64,000 nucleotides of DNA from Cricetomys ansorgei (lineage: Eukaryota > Chordata > Mammalia > Rodentia > Nesomyidae), in assembly GCA_026225945.1 (NCBI GenBank), contig JAMJFZ010001258.1:8594001-8658000 (forward strand), in the 5' to 3' direction. This document shows, piece after piece, positions 11,813-22,831 of the stretch. The position numbers and the translations under genes were made by a program. Below the pieces are notes generated by a model. That model was not told the origin of the DNA. It did no database searches and saw only the letters and a program-made list of their open reading frames with translations. The stretch's first letter is position 1, and each line of letters opens with the position of its first letter.

Positions 11813-12021
11813 AGTCATAGTCCCACCAACATAACTTCCCAAGTGTAAGCTGAGCAATGATACCAATGGACATGCATCACTGGACAGGTAAAAGCCCATG
11901 AGGCTCCAACCCTGCAAGAAGAACTATAGGAACTGAGTGAAACTGGGAGCAGGACAGGTGATCTTCCCAGGGAAGGGTGCACCAATTGGCTGCCATTGCA
12001 AAACAGTCATCACTGAAAACC

Positions 12022-12023
<2 letters not shown>

Positions 12024-12073
<50 letters not shown>

Positions 12074-12138
12074 TATACCTGAATATATATATATATATGC
12101 ACATATATACCTGAATATATATATATATATATATATGA
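12024..12138. repeat. (TA)n/(CA)n compound microsatellite
   Basis: Three TA runs are separated by CA-containing bridges. The bridge 'atatacctgaatatatat' occurs twice, showing that a TA-CA unit was itself duplicated. All Tyr/Ile-rich open frames over it are artefacts. Confidence 0.95.
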
Positions 12139-12559
12139 ACATACATGCATGCACTGAAGATTAGATGAAAAAAAAAGCTATTAATTTGAAGGAGAGTGAA
12201 AGAGTTTTATAGAAAGAAGAATGGAAAGGGATAAATTTTGTAATAATATTATAATTTCTAAAAAATGTCTGCTATGTGGCTCATATGTTGACTGCCCTCT
12301 CCAGATTTATGTTTTTTGTTGTTGTTGGTGATGATGATGGTGGTTTTTGTTTTTTTCAATCAACCCTGTGCTAACTGTCTAATTCCTTTGCCAGGTTATT
12401 TTCCAGTTTACAATAATTTTCTTCTTGTTGGGCCTAGCTTCCTGTGTCTACCTCTGTACAGAATCACTCTGTATTTTCGTGATCGTGATTCTGAAGGTGC
12501 ATATCCAATTGTCTACCCTTTCAGATGGCTTTGAATAGCTCAGCCTCACAAGGTCAAAT
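12139..12559. other. Unique sequence, no gene seen
   Basis: Unique T-rich sequence with a (TTG/ATG)-rich stretch at about 12310-12350. A 72-codon frame at 12316-12534 lacks support. Confidence 0.45.
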
Positions 12560-12760
12560 TTTAAGTGAAAGGCTAATCACATTCAGACTGAAAGTGAAAT
12601 GTCAGCAGGTTGTTTTCCTCAGAGGAGAATAATCAGCTGTTGGGCTCGTGCTAACAACTTCATTGTCAGGTGCTAATAGGTTTGGCAAGAGGGCAGTTTT
12701 CGATTAATTTCCTTGAATAAAGATGGAGATTAAAATTCCTCACCTGTTTAGACTATTCCA
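12560..12760. promoter_or_regulatory. Candidate conserved non-coding element
   Basis: Repeat-free, moderate-GC stretch carrying 'taatcagctgttgggctcgt', 'cattgtcaggtgctaatagg', and 'ttttcgattaatttcc', that is, E-box-like CAGCTG and CAGGTG sites beside a homeodomain-type GATTA/TTAAT core. No open frame accounts for it. The regulatory reading is inference. Confidence 0.25.
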
Positions 12761-13139
12761 TCCTGTTACCTTAGTTCCTGTCATTGACTCAGATGAGGGC
12801 CTAAGGACCCGCACACTCTCTCTAAGTGCAAGAGATGGGGCACACACCAGGGTTTCAGAGAGTGCCCTTGGGGCACTTCCTCTTCCTCTGCTTGCTTCTC
12901 CCCTTTTCTGTCTCTTCTTCTTCTCTCTCCAGCAATGCATCCATAGCCTCATCAGCCTTCTCCTTTCTCTGTTCAGTACTCGAGGAGGCTCCTAGAAATG
13001 AGACTCATGTGGGAAAAGTGTGAGCTAATTTCATGCCAGTGTGCTCCTTTGAGTCACAATATACACTATGTAACAACACTCTGTTTAGGTCGTTTTGCAT
13101 TTCATGCTACCTTCATTTATTGGATTCCCTCCGTGTTCT
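12761..13139. other. Pyrimidine-rich unique sequence
   Basis: CTTCTCC-rich sequence at about 12870-12970. Overlapping frames on both strands (90, 70 and 65 codons) result from this low-complexity composition. Confidence 0.5.
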
Positions 13140-13215
13140 TCCCCACAATATTATGAAGTAAGTTGTCAAAGTATTATCACCTCTGTTTTACAGAGGAAGA
13201 AGCTGAAGCTCAAAG
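13140..13215 (-). repeat. MIR fragment
   Basis: The run 'attatcacctctgttttaca' followed by gaggaagaagctgaagctca and aaggcactaag is a good match in order to the reversed MIR core. Confidence 0.55.
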
Positions 13216-13459
13216 GCACTAAGAGATGTGCTGTCCTTTTGTCTTTCACTCCTAGAAATCATTTGGTAGGACGAGGTCCAAAGATATTGTATTTCATATC
13301 TACTATTCATCTTGACCTTAACAGCCTCCCATTGCTGGTGAGATAAACAGTTCTCAAGCAGGACCAATGGTATTTCTCTTTACATAAATATTTGCAGATA
13401 TAATTGGTAACATATGGATCACTCATTAAAATATTGATTAATTTTAGAAATATATTCAC

Positions 13460-13545
13460 TCAGCTGGGCGGTGGTAGCACACACCTTTAATTCCAGCACT
13501 CAGTAGGCAGAGGTATTTGGATCTCTGTGAGATCAAGGCCATCAT
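13460..13545 (+). repeat. B1 SINE, 3'-truncated
   Basis: The head and box region of a B1 on the plus strand: agctgggcggtggtagcaca, cacctttaattccagcactc, 'agtaggcagaggtatttgga', 'tctctgtgagatcaaggcca'. It stops abruptly before the second half. One of the best preserved SINEs here. Confidence 0.85.
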
Positions 13546-13759
13546 TTTCTACAGTAAAACTATTTATGATTTGTTTTTTGTAGATTTCAAACTCTACTGT
13601 ACAGTAAGGATATGGCAGCAAATAGACAAAACTTTGTAGTTTTAATAAAATATTTATTTAAAATTATTTTATCTGAGAATCTTTTAAAATCATGATGCTT
13701 GTTATGTTTACCATATAACTTTTCAACAAATTCAAGTTTAATTTAAGGACAATATTTTT

Positions 13760-14135
13760 CTTTTCTAATGATCATACTTTTATCAATTCTTTGAGAATGC
13801 CACACATGAATACGAAGTTCTTTGATCATCTTGGCATCCCATTGCTCCAATAACTCCGCCTAGATGCAGCCTCCCCAACCATCTTCAGCCTCATGTCCAC
13901 TTTTTAAAATAACATATTGAGTCCATTTCTGTTCCCCACATTCACGTAACTATGGGAGTATCTACTGGAGCATTGTCAGTGTGCTAGAGTTCACATCCTT
14001 GAAGAAAATAAACCTTCCTTCGTCTGACAACCATCAACTATCAAAACCTTCGCAGATAGCAGTAGGAGCTAGAGAACATGACTCTCTTCTAAGCTGGAAT
14101 GTTGACTGGCTTTATCTTTTTCAAATGAGTATAAA
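13760..14135 (-). repeat. L1 3' UTR, inverted
   Basis: Reversed Lx-type L1 3' UTR: 'tttaaaataacatattgagt', 'gtatctactggagcattgtc', 'agttcacatccttgaagaaa', 'ctgacaaccatcaactatca' and 'ctggaatgttgactggcttt' appear in the expected order. The element breaks off near 14135, about 200 bp upstream of the candidate exon at 14351. Confidence 0.7.
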
Positions 14136-14350
14136 AGGAGATATTGACTTATGAACCATAGATTTATCCCCGGGTAAGTTGGAAACTCAGCCTTCTTTAC
14201 AGAGCAGAGGTCAGCCTATCCGGGCTAAATTGCATTGATTCTATATACAAGTGCTACTCTGACATTTGCTTGTGATGAGCAAATCAAAAGACAGAAACTA
14301 CAGCTGAAGCTTGGAGAACACTGTATTATCTCTTCGGGTGCCTGTAGAAA

Positions 14351-14449
14351 ATGGATATCTTGCTGATGTTCACAGCACTAATTTTCTTCCTTCTCTCAAC
14401 CTTAGCTGACATCCTCTTGGGTGGCATGTTCAATTTTAAATCCTTGAAG
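14351..14449 (+). CDS. Candidate first coding exon with signal-peptide-like start
   Basis: An ATG in a favourable context (gaaaATGg: purine at -3, G at +4) opens a 33-codon frame. Residues 3-25 are strongly hydrophobic (ILLMFTALIFFLLSTLA, then DILLGG), like a signal peptide or signal anchor, followed by a polar MFNFKSLK stretch. At 14449/14450 an AAG|GTAACA junction could be a splice donor; read through, the frame stops after 36 codons at 14459-14461. The region 14140-14460 shows no repeat I recognise. No partner exon, promoter or family was identified. Hydrophobic open frames arise easily in T-rich DNA, so chance is the leading alternative. Confidence 0.2.
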
Positions 14450-14461
14450 GTAACATACTAG

Positions 14462-14919
14462 ACCAACCCTCAGCATTTAGCTTCTTGATTTATCCTAATT
14501 CAATATTTTAAAAGATAAGTATGCCCAACACAGCCACGTGCATGCAAACCATGCAGAGTCGAAAGGTATGTGGTCATGGCACCATTCTTTTAACATCTGA
14601 CTTTTTAGAATTGAGATTCATTAAAAGGAGAAATAAGAACAGAGAATTAAATGGATGGAGAATGGGAGGATGGGGTAGAAGAGAGACTACTGTCTGGAAA
14701 GAATGTTGTAGAAGATTCCATAAATGTGCATATATGTATATACATGCATTTAATTTCTAAAATACATTCAGCATTAATTTATTAATATTAATTAGTATAT
14801 ATTAATATTAACTAATTTATGAAATATTAATTAATTTAAATAATAATTTATTTAAATATAAATATATGCATTTTATTTATTTAAGTGGAGTTATCATATA
14901 ATGGGAGAGAGGTTACCCC
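14462..14919. other. Unique sequence with (TTAA/TAT)-rich block
   Basis: The block 14755-14885 is almost pure A/T with repeated attaatatta and aattaattt words. The 79-codon frame at 14521-14760 has no support. Confidence 0.6.
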
Positions 14920-15830
14920 AAGTAGCCATCATATGCTACTAAATTAAACCTCCAGTATAAGGAATGGGTTATGTCTTTTTAGTTATAGGTCAAAAGCATT
15001 TTATAGACCACCCTAACAATTACAAGCTAATACTGTCAGCCACCCCTCACAACCTATTTATTAGTACCTATTGCTGAAGACACCACATACTCACATCCTA
15101 GAACATAAGGAAATCAAGCTGGTACCCAAGTGGAAGCTCATCCCTACTGATTAGTATTCGTAGTGCTGGAAGCTATTGCTGTACACTAAAATAACCACCT
15201 GTCTACTATTAATCTGTAAAATGAACAAAATAATAAAATAGCTCCCAATGACATATTGCTATGTTCATATATCAATTCACCATTTAACATGCACCACGGA
15301 AGCTTCTTCTTGTAGTAAATGGTAATTTACCTAGAGATCGATGATGAGATAATGCACAAAGAGTAGGAGACTTTGGAATACTCAACCTTAAATGGGATAT
15401 GTTTATCATACTTTACCCCAGGGCTCATGATCTATGTGAAGATCCAGTGGAAAGATTTTAAAAAATAGAAGTGGTATACAAGCTCAAACCAGACAAATTC
15501 CCAGCACAGAGAAGGGCAAGTGGCCACAAAATCCCACATCTGAGAAGCTATTTGCAACTGATAGCAGCTGGGAGAGAATAAATGTTTTCTCTAAAGGAGT
15601 GACAATGGATATATCAATCCAGTGCTGGCCTTTTGTTCCATGGATTAATTTTTTTGTGTTTGTTTTTATTTTAGTTTTTAAGAGAAAGAAAGAACTTGAA
15701 ATTGAGAGAAGAGGATGATGGGGGAGGATTTAAGAAGAGTTTGGGAAGGGAAAAATATCCTCAAAATGTATGTATTTCTCAAAAATGTAAAGAAATATCA
15801 AAGAATGTAAAGAAAAAATCAAATCATGAA
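14920..15830 (+). repeat. Lx-type L1 3' UTR, near complete
   Basis: The longest L1 3' UTR on the plus strand. Ordered motifs: 'ctcccaatgacatattgcta', 'cacggaagcttcttcttgta' and 'gtagtaaatgg', 'ggagactttggaatactcaa', 'ccttaaatgggatatgttta', 'gctcaaaccagacaaattcc', 'cagcacagagaagggcaagt', 'gaagctatttgcaactgata', 'gtgacaatggatatatcaat', a T-rich run, then 'aagagaaagaaagaacttga' and 'gggaagggaaaaatatcctc'. It is the reverse counterpart of 28690-29645. Confidence 0.8.
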
Positions 15831-16429
15831 AATTGCCAGTAAATGGATTATTTCATTTTTCTTCATATTTTGGTCTTTATTTTTTTAGAATTAGGGAAAA
15901 CTTATTTTGATGATTGATAGTCTTTCTCAAACATCTCTACTAGTCACAATACCAGATTTTACTGCTGGCCACTTACTATCCAAGCATGACAAATGCGAAT
16001 TACAAGGACCTCACAAATGGGAGTCATATACGACTGGGCATTGATTTTAAATCATTTCAACTCTTTTGATAGTTTTAGTGTATAAATCATCAATTATATA
16101 ATTACAAATATAATAATCCCTGTATTATTTTTCTAAAAATATGCTAAAATTCTCATGCAGTTCTCTGACCATTTAAAATTGCATTCCTGCTATCTTTGTT
16201 ACTGTTTATTTCTAGACTCCCCTTTCATAGATGTATACAAATCCTTTAAATGCTTAATTTCTTGCTGTTACAAATGGGTCTTCCAGTTTTCTAAATGATA
16301 TGTTTATTAATAATAATAATTCTTCAATGAAAAACTCAGTTATGTTTAAAATTCCGTGCCAATACAAAGTCTAATTCACCTTCAGGTTATTGAATAAAAT
16401 AGTTGGGTATTCAAATAGACACGAGTTAA
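15831..16429. other. Unique AT-rich sequence
   Basis: AT-rich unique DNA with no gene or nameable repeat. Confidence 0.5.
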
Positions 16430-16760
16430 TATTGTCTCTGTACTCACCTAAAACCGTGTCTTTTTAAATGCTGGGGCCTAAGTAAGTGTGGGCATTTTAT
16501 TAGTTGCAAACCTAAGCTGCAGTTTTGAAAGTACTGCAGTTCAACAGCTTTAATTGTCAAAGAAGCAACTCTGAATGGAATGTTAACTGACTACAATTTA
16601 AAACTGTTTCAATATTACTTACATAAAGATGCATTGAAATTTTAGTAAATTTCAGCTGAAATAAGTAAACACTTTGAGACATTCTCCAACCTAGACTTTC
16701 TACAAAGTCATTACTAGGAGAAGGAGAAAGCTTCCTTTTAATGCATGCTAGATAAAATTT
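16430..16760. promoter_or_regulatory. Candidate conserved non-coding element
   Basis: Repeat-free stretch with non-random words: 'ctaagctgcagttttgaaag', then 'tactgcagttcaacagcttt', then aattgtcaaag. Two CTGCAG palindromes lie about 25 bp apart and a TAATTG homeodomain-like core follows. A 68-codon minus frame at 16557-16763 has no coding features. The regulatory call is inference from composition. Confidence 0.25.
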
Positions 16761-16979
16761 CAAAGCTGGAACCTATTTGAGAAAAAAAAAACTATTAAAA
16801 TTTTTTTATCTGCTAATTACTTGTTTCATTTCATTTGATGACTCTTAATGAGTGTCATTTAAGTTTAACTTTACAGAAAAGAAGACATTTGAAGTGATTA
16901 CAAAAATTATACTATATACTAGGTTCTTTGGATAGCAGAAATCTTTCGTACTTTTCTAGGATTTGAGTATTCCAAACCA

Positions 16980-17374
16980 AGGCATGCCCATATTTAGGTC
17001 GGTGAACCCACTTTCAGGTTTACAAGATGACATTTTCCACGTCCACATGGTAAATGAGGCAAAACGAGCTTCTTAGAGCCTCTGTGGATTTGCAATAGTT
17101 CTATGTACAAGACCTTATGGCTTGATCACTATATAAACTCCTTTTATGACCATTGCTTTTTGACTTCTGCAGTTCCACTTCTGGCTAACTGTTTTTTGCA
17201 ACTGAGATGTGTCAACTCAGGAAGTGGTTTTGTGCTTAAGACCTCACTCTGCAAAAGGCTCTGGACAACTCTATGTTCCTGAACACACAATGTAGTACCT
17301 GGTCAGCTAATAAAGACCTTCTATTGGCTTGAACTCATGTCTGAGTAGTCTTTTCTAGTAGAGACTGCACAACA
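16980..17374 (+). mobile_element. Probable ERV1-type solo LTR
   Basis: LTR-like promoter and polyadenylation order: TATATAAA at 17130-17137, then AATAAA at 17309-17314 in the context gctaataaagacctt, then 'gtctgagtagtcttttctag' and a terminal gcacaaca. The last part resembles the U5 of gammaretrovirus-like (class I) LTRs. The 5' end and target duplication were not found; the left boundary is approximate. No primer-binding site or viral gene follows. Confidence 0.5.
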
Positions 17375-17894
17375 ATCTCCTGATGGAAAGATGTTGCAGT
17401 TACCAAACATGACTGTGGTGCGGACTTGGAAACTGATCCTGGAAATGGAAAGTGCATGGCTTGGGGGTATTTATAGAGATTCGTGGATGGGACTAATTTA
17501 CAATTGGATGGAGGATAGTGGTAAAGACGGTGTCAAACACTATTCCCTTGTGAGGGACTTGAAGTACTTGAGAGAGCTGTCACCATTTTTTGAAAATTTT
17601 TTACAAGAAAAAAAATGTGTATGTTGTCTTTAGGACATAATATTAAACATGCATAACAGTTTGTTAAATGCATACATTTGTAGGTCAGAGGACTTGTTTA
17701 GTTACCTTGTTTAAATACCAAGTTTAAATACCTTGTTTAGGTATTTAAGTGAGAGTAAAAGTCAGGGATACATATTTACTGCCTTAATTCGCCACAAAAT
17801 CCCCATGGAATTTCAACAAGAAACTTCTTCCTGTCTATCCATCATTCAATGTGTTTTCAGTATTAAATGTATTAGTGTGGCCTGGGCATAAGGG
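17375..17894. other. Sequence downstream of the LTR, no gene seen
   Basis: An 80-codon open frame (17391-17633) starts 17 bp after the LTR. It has a few tryptophans and a basic/hydrophobic mix but no motif I recognise. It could be decayed retroviral leader or unrelated unique DNA. From about 17690 a duplicated ttaaataccttgtttag-type word gives a small internal repeat. Confidence 0.3.
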
Positions 17895-18110
17895 ATGGGT
17901 AAGACGTTGTGTTTGGCACCATAATGCCTGGGTTAAATTCCCATCTCTGCCGTTTGTCAATAGAACTCTTTATCACTTGATTGAAGGTTTTGCAGTCATT
18001 TACTCACTTTTAAAACCAAAATAATAATAACTAAAATGCTTTGTGTGTAAGGTAATTATAACCCATATAATACTCAGGGCAGAAGGAAGCACATCTTACA
18101 TATTTCATAC
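17895..18110 (+). repeat. MIR SINE
   Basis: Follows the MIR order: 'gttgtgtttggcaccataat', 'gcctgggttaaattcccatc', 'tctgccgtttgtc', then a 'gcagtcatttactcactttt' section, 'aataataataactaaaatgc' and a 'gtaaggtaattataaccc' tail section. This is one of the more complete MIRs here. Confidence 0.55.
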
Positions 18111-18344
18111 ACTTTAGCAAACATTATCATCCAGAGACTTTCTTCAAACAAGGATTACATACATGCCCACTAAGTTTGAGAACTTTGATGGCTTAAAATA
18201 GGTGTTTACTTAAGGATTGATCTGCCAGTGACTCTATTTGAAGTTGATGGTGGCTTGGATTATGTAACTTAGTTAAGTTATATCAAAGTAATCTTGTATT
18301 TCTTTCCTTTGATTTATTTATATATTCATTTATTTTTGATTTTT

Positions 18345-18585
18345 AATTTTTTAAGATTTATTTCTTTTAGTATTATCTTTTATGCGTATGACTGTTTTGC
18401 CTTTATGTATGTATACGTACCACCTCTCTACCTGGTGCCCCTGAAGGCCTGAAGAGGATGTCAGATCTCCTGGGAATGAGGTTACAGGTGGTTGTGAATC
18501 ATCCTATGGGGGCTGGGAATCAAACCTTGATCCTGAGCAAGAGCAACAAGTGCTCTTAACCACTGAGCTAACTCTCCAGCCCTAC
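18345..18585 (-). repeat. B3/B2 SINE
   Basis: Reversed B2/B3: 'tttttaagatttatttcttt', 'gtatgactgttttgccttta', 'ggcctgaagaggatgtcaga', 'tctcctgggaatgaggttac', 'aggtggttgtgaatcatcct', 'gggggctgggaatcaaacct', then the reversed tRNA-like head 'caagtgctcttaaccactga' and 'gctaactctccagccc'. Nearly full length. Confidence 0.88.
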
Positions 18586-18745
18586 TTTTGGTTTTGCTTT
18601 TTTAAAAAAAAGAGTCTCTCTGTGTATCTGGGGCTGCCCTAGAACTTGCTTTGCCAACCAGCGTGGTGTCAGAATCAGTGATCTACCTGATTCTGTCTCC
18701 CGAGTGCTGGGATTAAAGATATATGTTATCTTCTACAGCTCTTTC
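18586..18745 (-). repeat. B1 SINE
   Basis: A near full-length reversed B1 directly abutting the B3: an A-rich tail reversed as T-rich sequence, 'gtctctctgtgtatctgggg', 'ctgccctagaacttgctttg', 'ccaaccagcgtggtgtcaga', 'tctcccgagtgctgggatta' and an aagatatatgtta end. The two SINEs are in the same orientation, one inserted next to the other. Confidence 0.88.
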
Positions 18746-18847
18746 TTTTATTTTTAAATAAAATTTATTTCTGAATTCTGCTGAATATTTTTTAAGTCAT
18801 AATCTATGATCCAAGGGTGTGTATTTTTAAACAAGCTCCTGGGAAGG

Positions 18848-19110
18848 GTCTGAGCAGATAGTAATTAAATGCCTCATTGCAAGCATGAGAGCCTAAATTT
18901 GATCTTACAGCTGGGGAAGTCTAGACAGACAGAATCTCTGGGGCTTACTGGACTGCAACTCTGGCCTAATTGGTGAGCTTAAGGTCGAGGAGGAAGTATG
19001 TCTCAAATGAAGTAGACTCTGTTCCTCGATTGACACACATGTTCAGCATTCACACCCACATGAACACTCGTACACAAAACCATGCTCACACAATAAAACT
19101 CTTTAGCTAA
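18848..19110 (+). repeat. B2/B3/B4-like SINE, diverged
   Basis: An old tRNA-derived SINE: a 'ggtctgagcagatagtaatt' head, 'catgagagcctaaatttgat' in the box B position, and a 3' section rich in CACAC/ACAT words ending in 'cacaataaaactctttag'. The body is too diverged to assign. Confidence 0.45.
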
Positions 19111-19484
19111 TTACTGAAGCTGATTCAGCCTCCTCTGTGAGTAATTGCATAATTACATCACTATCTAATCTGAGATTACCGTTTTCAGTTGGGAGTAGAG
19201 AGAAGAAGCAAAATCTGTGGTTGTTGGGACACCTTGGTATCAGTTGCTTTTCAAACCCCATTGCATGTGATCACTCTTCTTATGCGGAGGAGAGGGGTAA
19301 AATGGTTTAAGTGTGGTAACCATAGGAGTGAATCAACATTCACTGTAACCAGCATGGAAATCAGTGGAAGCTTCTGAAAAGCATTAAGGAAAGGACTGCT
19401 CTATGACTTGACAGAATCTCTCCCGAAGCTATCCTGAAAGCAGTCCATAATCTGTCACCGGGACACCTGCCCATCCATTTGTGT
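19111..19484. other. Unique sequence, no gene seen
   Basis: Unique. A 62-codon frame (19189-19377) without coding features. Confidence 0.45.
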
Positions 19485-19895
19485 AGATGCTCTGTGCACA
19501 ATGGCAAGACAATGAAACGAGCCTAGATATCCAGCAAGAGATACATGAATACTGTAAATGTGGTCTAGATGCAGGCAGGCTTTACTCAGCTGTTTACAAA
19601 AGGGAAATTATGACACTTTCAGAAAAATGGACAGATGTAGAAAGCACTATATTAAGTAAGGGGTTGTAAACTTAGAGAAATAAAAGCCTCATGGTCTTTC
19701 TGACACATATATATCAGAAATATTTGTAAATATGAACAAAGCCCAAAAGAGTAGGAGACCAAAAGAGGGAAAATAGGGGTGCAGGGTATGTCGGGGTAAG
19801 GAGCATGAGTGTTACATGGACGTGGACAGTGAAAAGGGTTTGGGCAGGATGACGGGAGAGATGAAAGCCAGATAATAATCACTTAATACAGATTT
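19485..19895 (+). repeat. L1 ORF2 3' end relic
   Basis: Diverged plus-strand L1 tail. Cues in order: 'gcctagatatccagcaagag', 'atactgtaaatgtggtctag' (aligning with the 'aaatgtggtacat' segment), 'ctttactcagctgtttacaa' (tactcagc), 'attatgacactttcagaaaa', 'atggacagatgtagaaagc', then 'tattaagtaaggg'. The 60-codon frame at 19487-19669 is this relic. A purine-rich 3' UTR-like part follows. Truncated at the 5' side. Confidence 0.65.
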
Positions 19896-22496
19896 GTTTG
19901 AAAATGCCATAGTTATGCCTAGTACTTTGTATACTAGTTAAAATGGAATAAGAAAATAAACATAAGGAAAGCAAGATTACACTTTACTTTCTTAAATAAT
20001 AAAAATCCGAGGACTCATTTCTTCCAGAGTCTCCTCTGCCGTTAGTGGGATTTCATGAAAGTCTTCTTCCCTTCAAGTTTGTAAGGCCTTATTTTATGTG
20101 CACATTTTGCCTGCCTTCAGTACTTAGGTAATTGGTCTAACATTAATGTGGACATTGCTGTCCAGATATTGTGCCGTGTGCTCAGCATCCATAGGCGGTG
20201 ACATTAAACAAGGGAGACACTGGTGCTGCAGGGACGGGTCATCTAATTGTGTGATGATATCAAGGGTAGAACTGAGATTTTACAGAAGTTGTTTGGCCTA
20301 AGAGAGTAAAGTACAAATCCTGATGTTTTTTCTCCAGCTGGCTCCCTTTCTGGTTTCAGGATTGTCAGTCCACATCTCTCCACAGACATAGTTCTGCTTC
20401 TGTTACCCTGAAGAATACCTACTGTTACAGAGTATGCATCTAGAGGAAGCAGCATGGTGAGATGTATGTCTGGACCATTGGGAGCATCCTCACACTCTGT
20501 CAACAGAAATGCGCCTGATACTGAGGTTGGAAGACAGTAGCTCATCCTTTGTCCTGAGCTTAGAATAGAGCTGGTTTTGAACAAGTGGCAACATCTAAGT
20601 CCTTCTTAGTTTGTATTTCATATTGATGAAGGGTGCAGGAATTTTAAAGGATGCATTTTGTAGGTTCATTTCAGCATTCTAAACGTATTTCAATGTAGGC
20701 ATCTCTATGCACAGGTTCTCCTTTCCTTTAATTATTTTTTTCCTTAGAAATGTTTTAGTGGCTATCATTTTCCTTAAATAGATAAACCTCCATTTACTAG
20801 TTCCACATACCACCATGGATGATTTTATAACACAATGTTCTCTTAAAGCATTATTTAAAATGCAATTTTAAAAAGCTTTCATAGGCAAGTATTAGAAATA
20901 TAAATATTCATAAATTACTATTCTTTGAAATATGTTGGCTAAATTTACATAGAGATGAAAATGGAAATTTACAAAATGCTATTTTATATTCTTTCTGATG
21001 GCTTAATGACAGTAATATTTTCTGGCTGAGGTCCTTTAGTGAAGTGGTCCACATTTCTCTATCTCACAGAGAACACATGATTCCTACCCCCAAGCAAATT
21101 GCATGGGTTAAATTGCAAGCCAGCTTTGAGATGACTGGGGGAGATAGGACAGAGAGGAAGTAGAGGATGAAAATTGGAATTGTGGAAACTTAATTCACTT
21201 GACTAGAGAAACTCATAATCATCTTGCCTCCTCTAGATGAAGGGAAGTTATAAATGAAAATTTTAATTATTGAGATTGCATAGCTGGTGTCTACCTTGGT
21301 CAGCACCATTTCATCAGTTCTCCACTATGAAAGGACAATCTTTTTACCCTAAGGTGTATTGCACACATACTTGAACATCCATGTGTATGTTAATGAACAC
21401 AGCACACCACACACACATACACACACACACACACACCAAAGCATGCACGACTCTTTTGGCAAGTCCAGTTCACTCTCTGTCTGATTATATGTAGTTATGG
21501 GCCTAGACTTTTCAATCTTTGATTCAATTTTTCGTTGCTTTCATTGTGGTCAAATATTAGTAACTTCCATTTTATTTGATTTGATTTTAAGTCTATGCTC
21601 TTTATCACTAAAGCTATTGTACAATTTTGATTCTCTAGGAAAAAATGAAAAATTCATTAATATTCATTATAGACCACCTCACACTTAAGAACAAATATTC
21701 TATTTTTCAATAATTTTCCCTTTCCGTTTTACCCTCCTGTCCTACCCTTTTTTGTGTATACTTTACTTGATCATTTAAACTCTCTGGTCAGCTGTGTCTT
21801 TACTAGAGAGGCACTAGAACATCGATGTTTATAAAGATCTCATAGAGAATACGTTAGGTGATGTTTTCTCTTATTCTTTTTTTCATATTTTCTCTCATAA
21901 CTACTGATTTTAAACGAGGTCTAACTATTGGCTTTGTGGTTTTGCAAAGTGACTTTTATATGTAATGATGATTCCCATTCACACAATAGAATAATAAAAT
22001 TTAAGGACAGGAGGGAGCAGAGTGTTCGTAAAAAAATAAGGCATTGAGCAGAAACCCATGTGCATGTTAATATTCAGAAATATTCCTCACTTTAATATTT
22101 CTCTATCGCTGGGACCTGAGCATCCTAGGTGCTGGAGATTTTCCAATTGTCCTGCCTTTCACCCAAGACCTCCCAAATCAAATTCCCAGAGGGCCAAACC
22201 TAGAGATCTGTTTGCTATTGTTTTTCATTCTTTTTCACAAATCCCAGTAGTATCCTGAAGAAGAAAGAGATTTTAAACCATTTGCCTGTGGTAGCTTTAC
22301 TACTTTGGTATGGAAGAGAATATAAATTCTGTCATCTCAGATGAGAGATTTGATCTCAGATGCCACTTGTTCTAAATATTTACTTTTGAAATAGTAACAG
22401 ATAATCTCTCATTCTCTCCCTCATATTCTCAAGTACATTCTGGTGAGATAAATAGGGCTAGACTCAGCTTCTTTATTAAACCTAAGACGGCAAAAC
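19896..22496. other. Unique sequence with one (CA)n tract
   Basis: About 2.6 kb without a recognised transposon. It contains a (CA)n tract at about 21403-21437 and a 113-codon minus frame at 20243-20584 that shows no domain, signal peptide or repeat match and is probably chance. The part at 19996-20640 is less AT-rich than its flanks. Confidence 0.45.
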
Positions 22497-22831
22497 TGTT
22501 GTTGAAGCTTATTTTTAGATATATATAAAATAAGTGCTTTGTGCACAGTTAGGAAAAGAACTGCACAGGTTCTGGTGTTTTGTATTGTTTGCAGGTGTTA
22601 GATTTATGTGGAGGATGTTTGATTGCTCATGATCTTCATGTGCTATCAGGAGAACACCAGAGGCATTCTGAATCATTAAAGACACCTGAGCCCAGATGCT
22701 CAGCATTCCACTGTCCAGTATGGCCCTGGCCAGGATGGTTGTTCCCTTTGCTGAGGTCTGGCAGGACTTGCACCTATGAGAATGCCTCCTTGTCATTCTT
22801 GCTGAGCCACGACAGCAGACATACCACTACA
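22497..22831 (+). mobile_element. Solo LTR, unnamed class II-like family, copy A
   Basis: A 335-bp element starting TGTTGTTGAAG and ending cactaca (TG...CA), flanked by a perfect 6-bp duplication CAAAAC (22491-22496 and 22832-22837). Six-base duplications are typical of class II (ERVK-like) endogenous retroviruses. Internal blocks shared with the four other copies: gcttatttttag near the start, tttgtgcacagtt, 'tttgcaggtgttagattt', 'ggatgtttgattgctcatga', cacctgagc, ccactgtcca, and 'ccctttgctgaggtctggca'. No internal viral sequence flanks it. Open frames of 93 and 87 codons over it are shadows. Confidence 0.75.

Noticed and set aside
11877..12164. Tyr/Ile-rich frames of 75 to 89 codons
   Set aside because: Products of the TA/CA repeat, present on both strands at once.
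20243..20584. 113-codon minus frame in unique sequence
   Set aside because: No domain, signal peptide or splice sites; length is within chance for 64 kb on six frames. Kept only as a mention in the unique-sequence entry.
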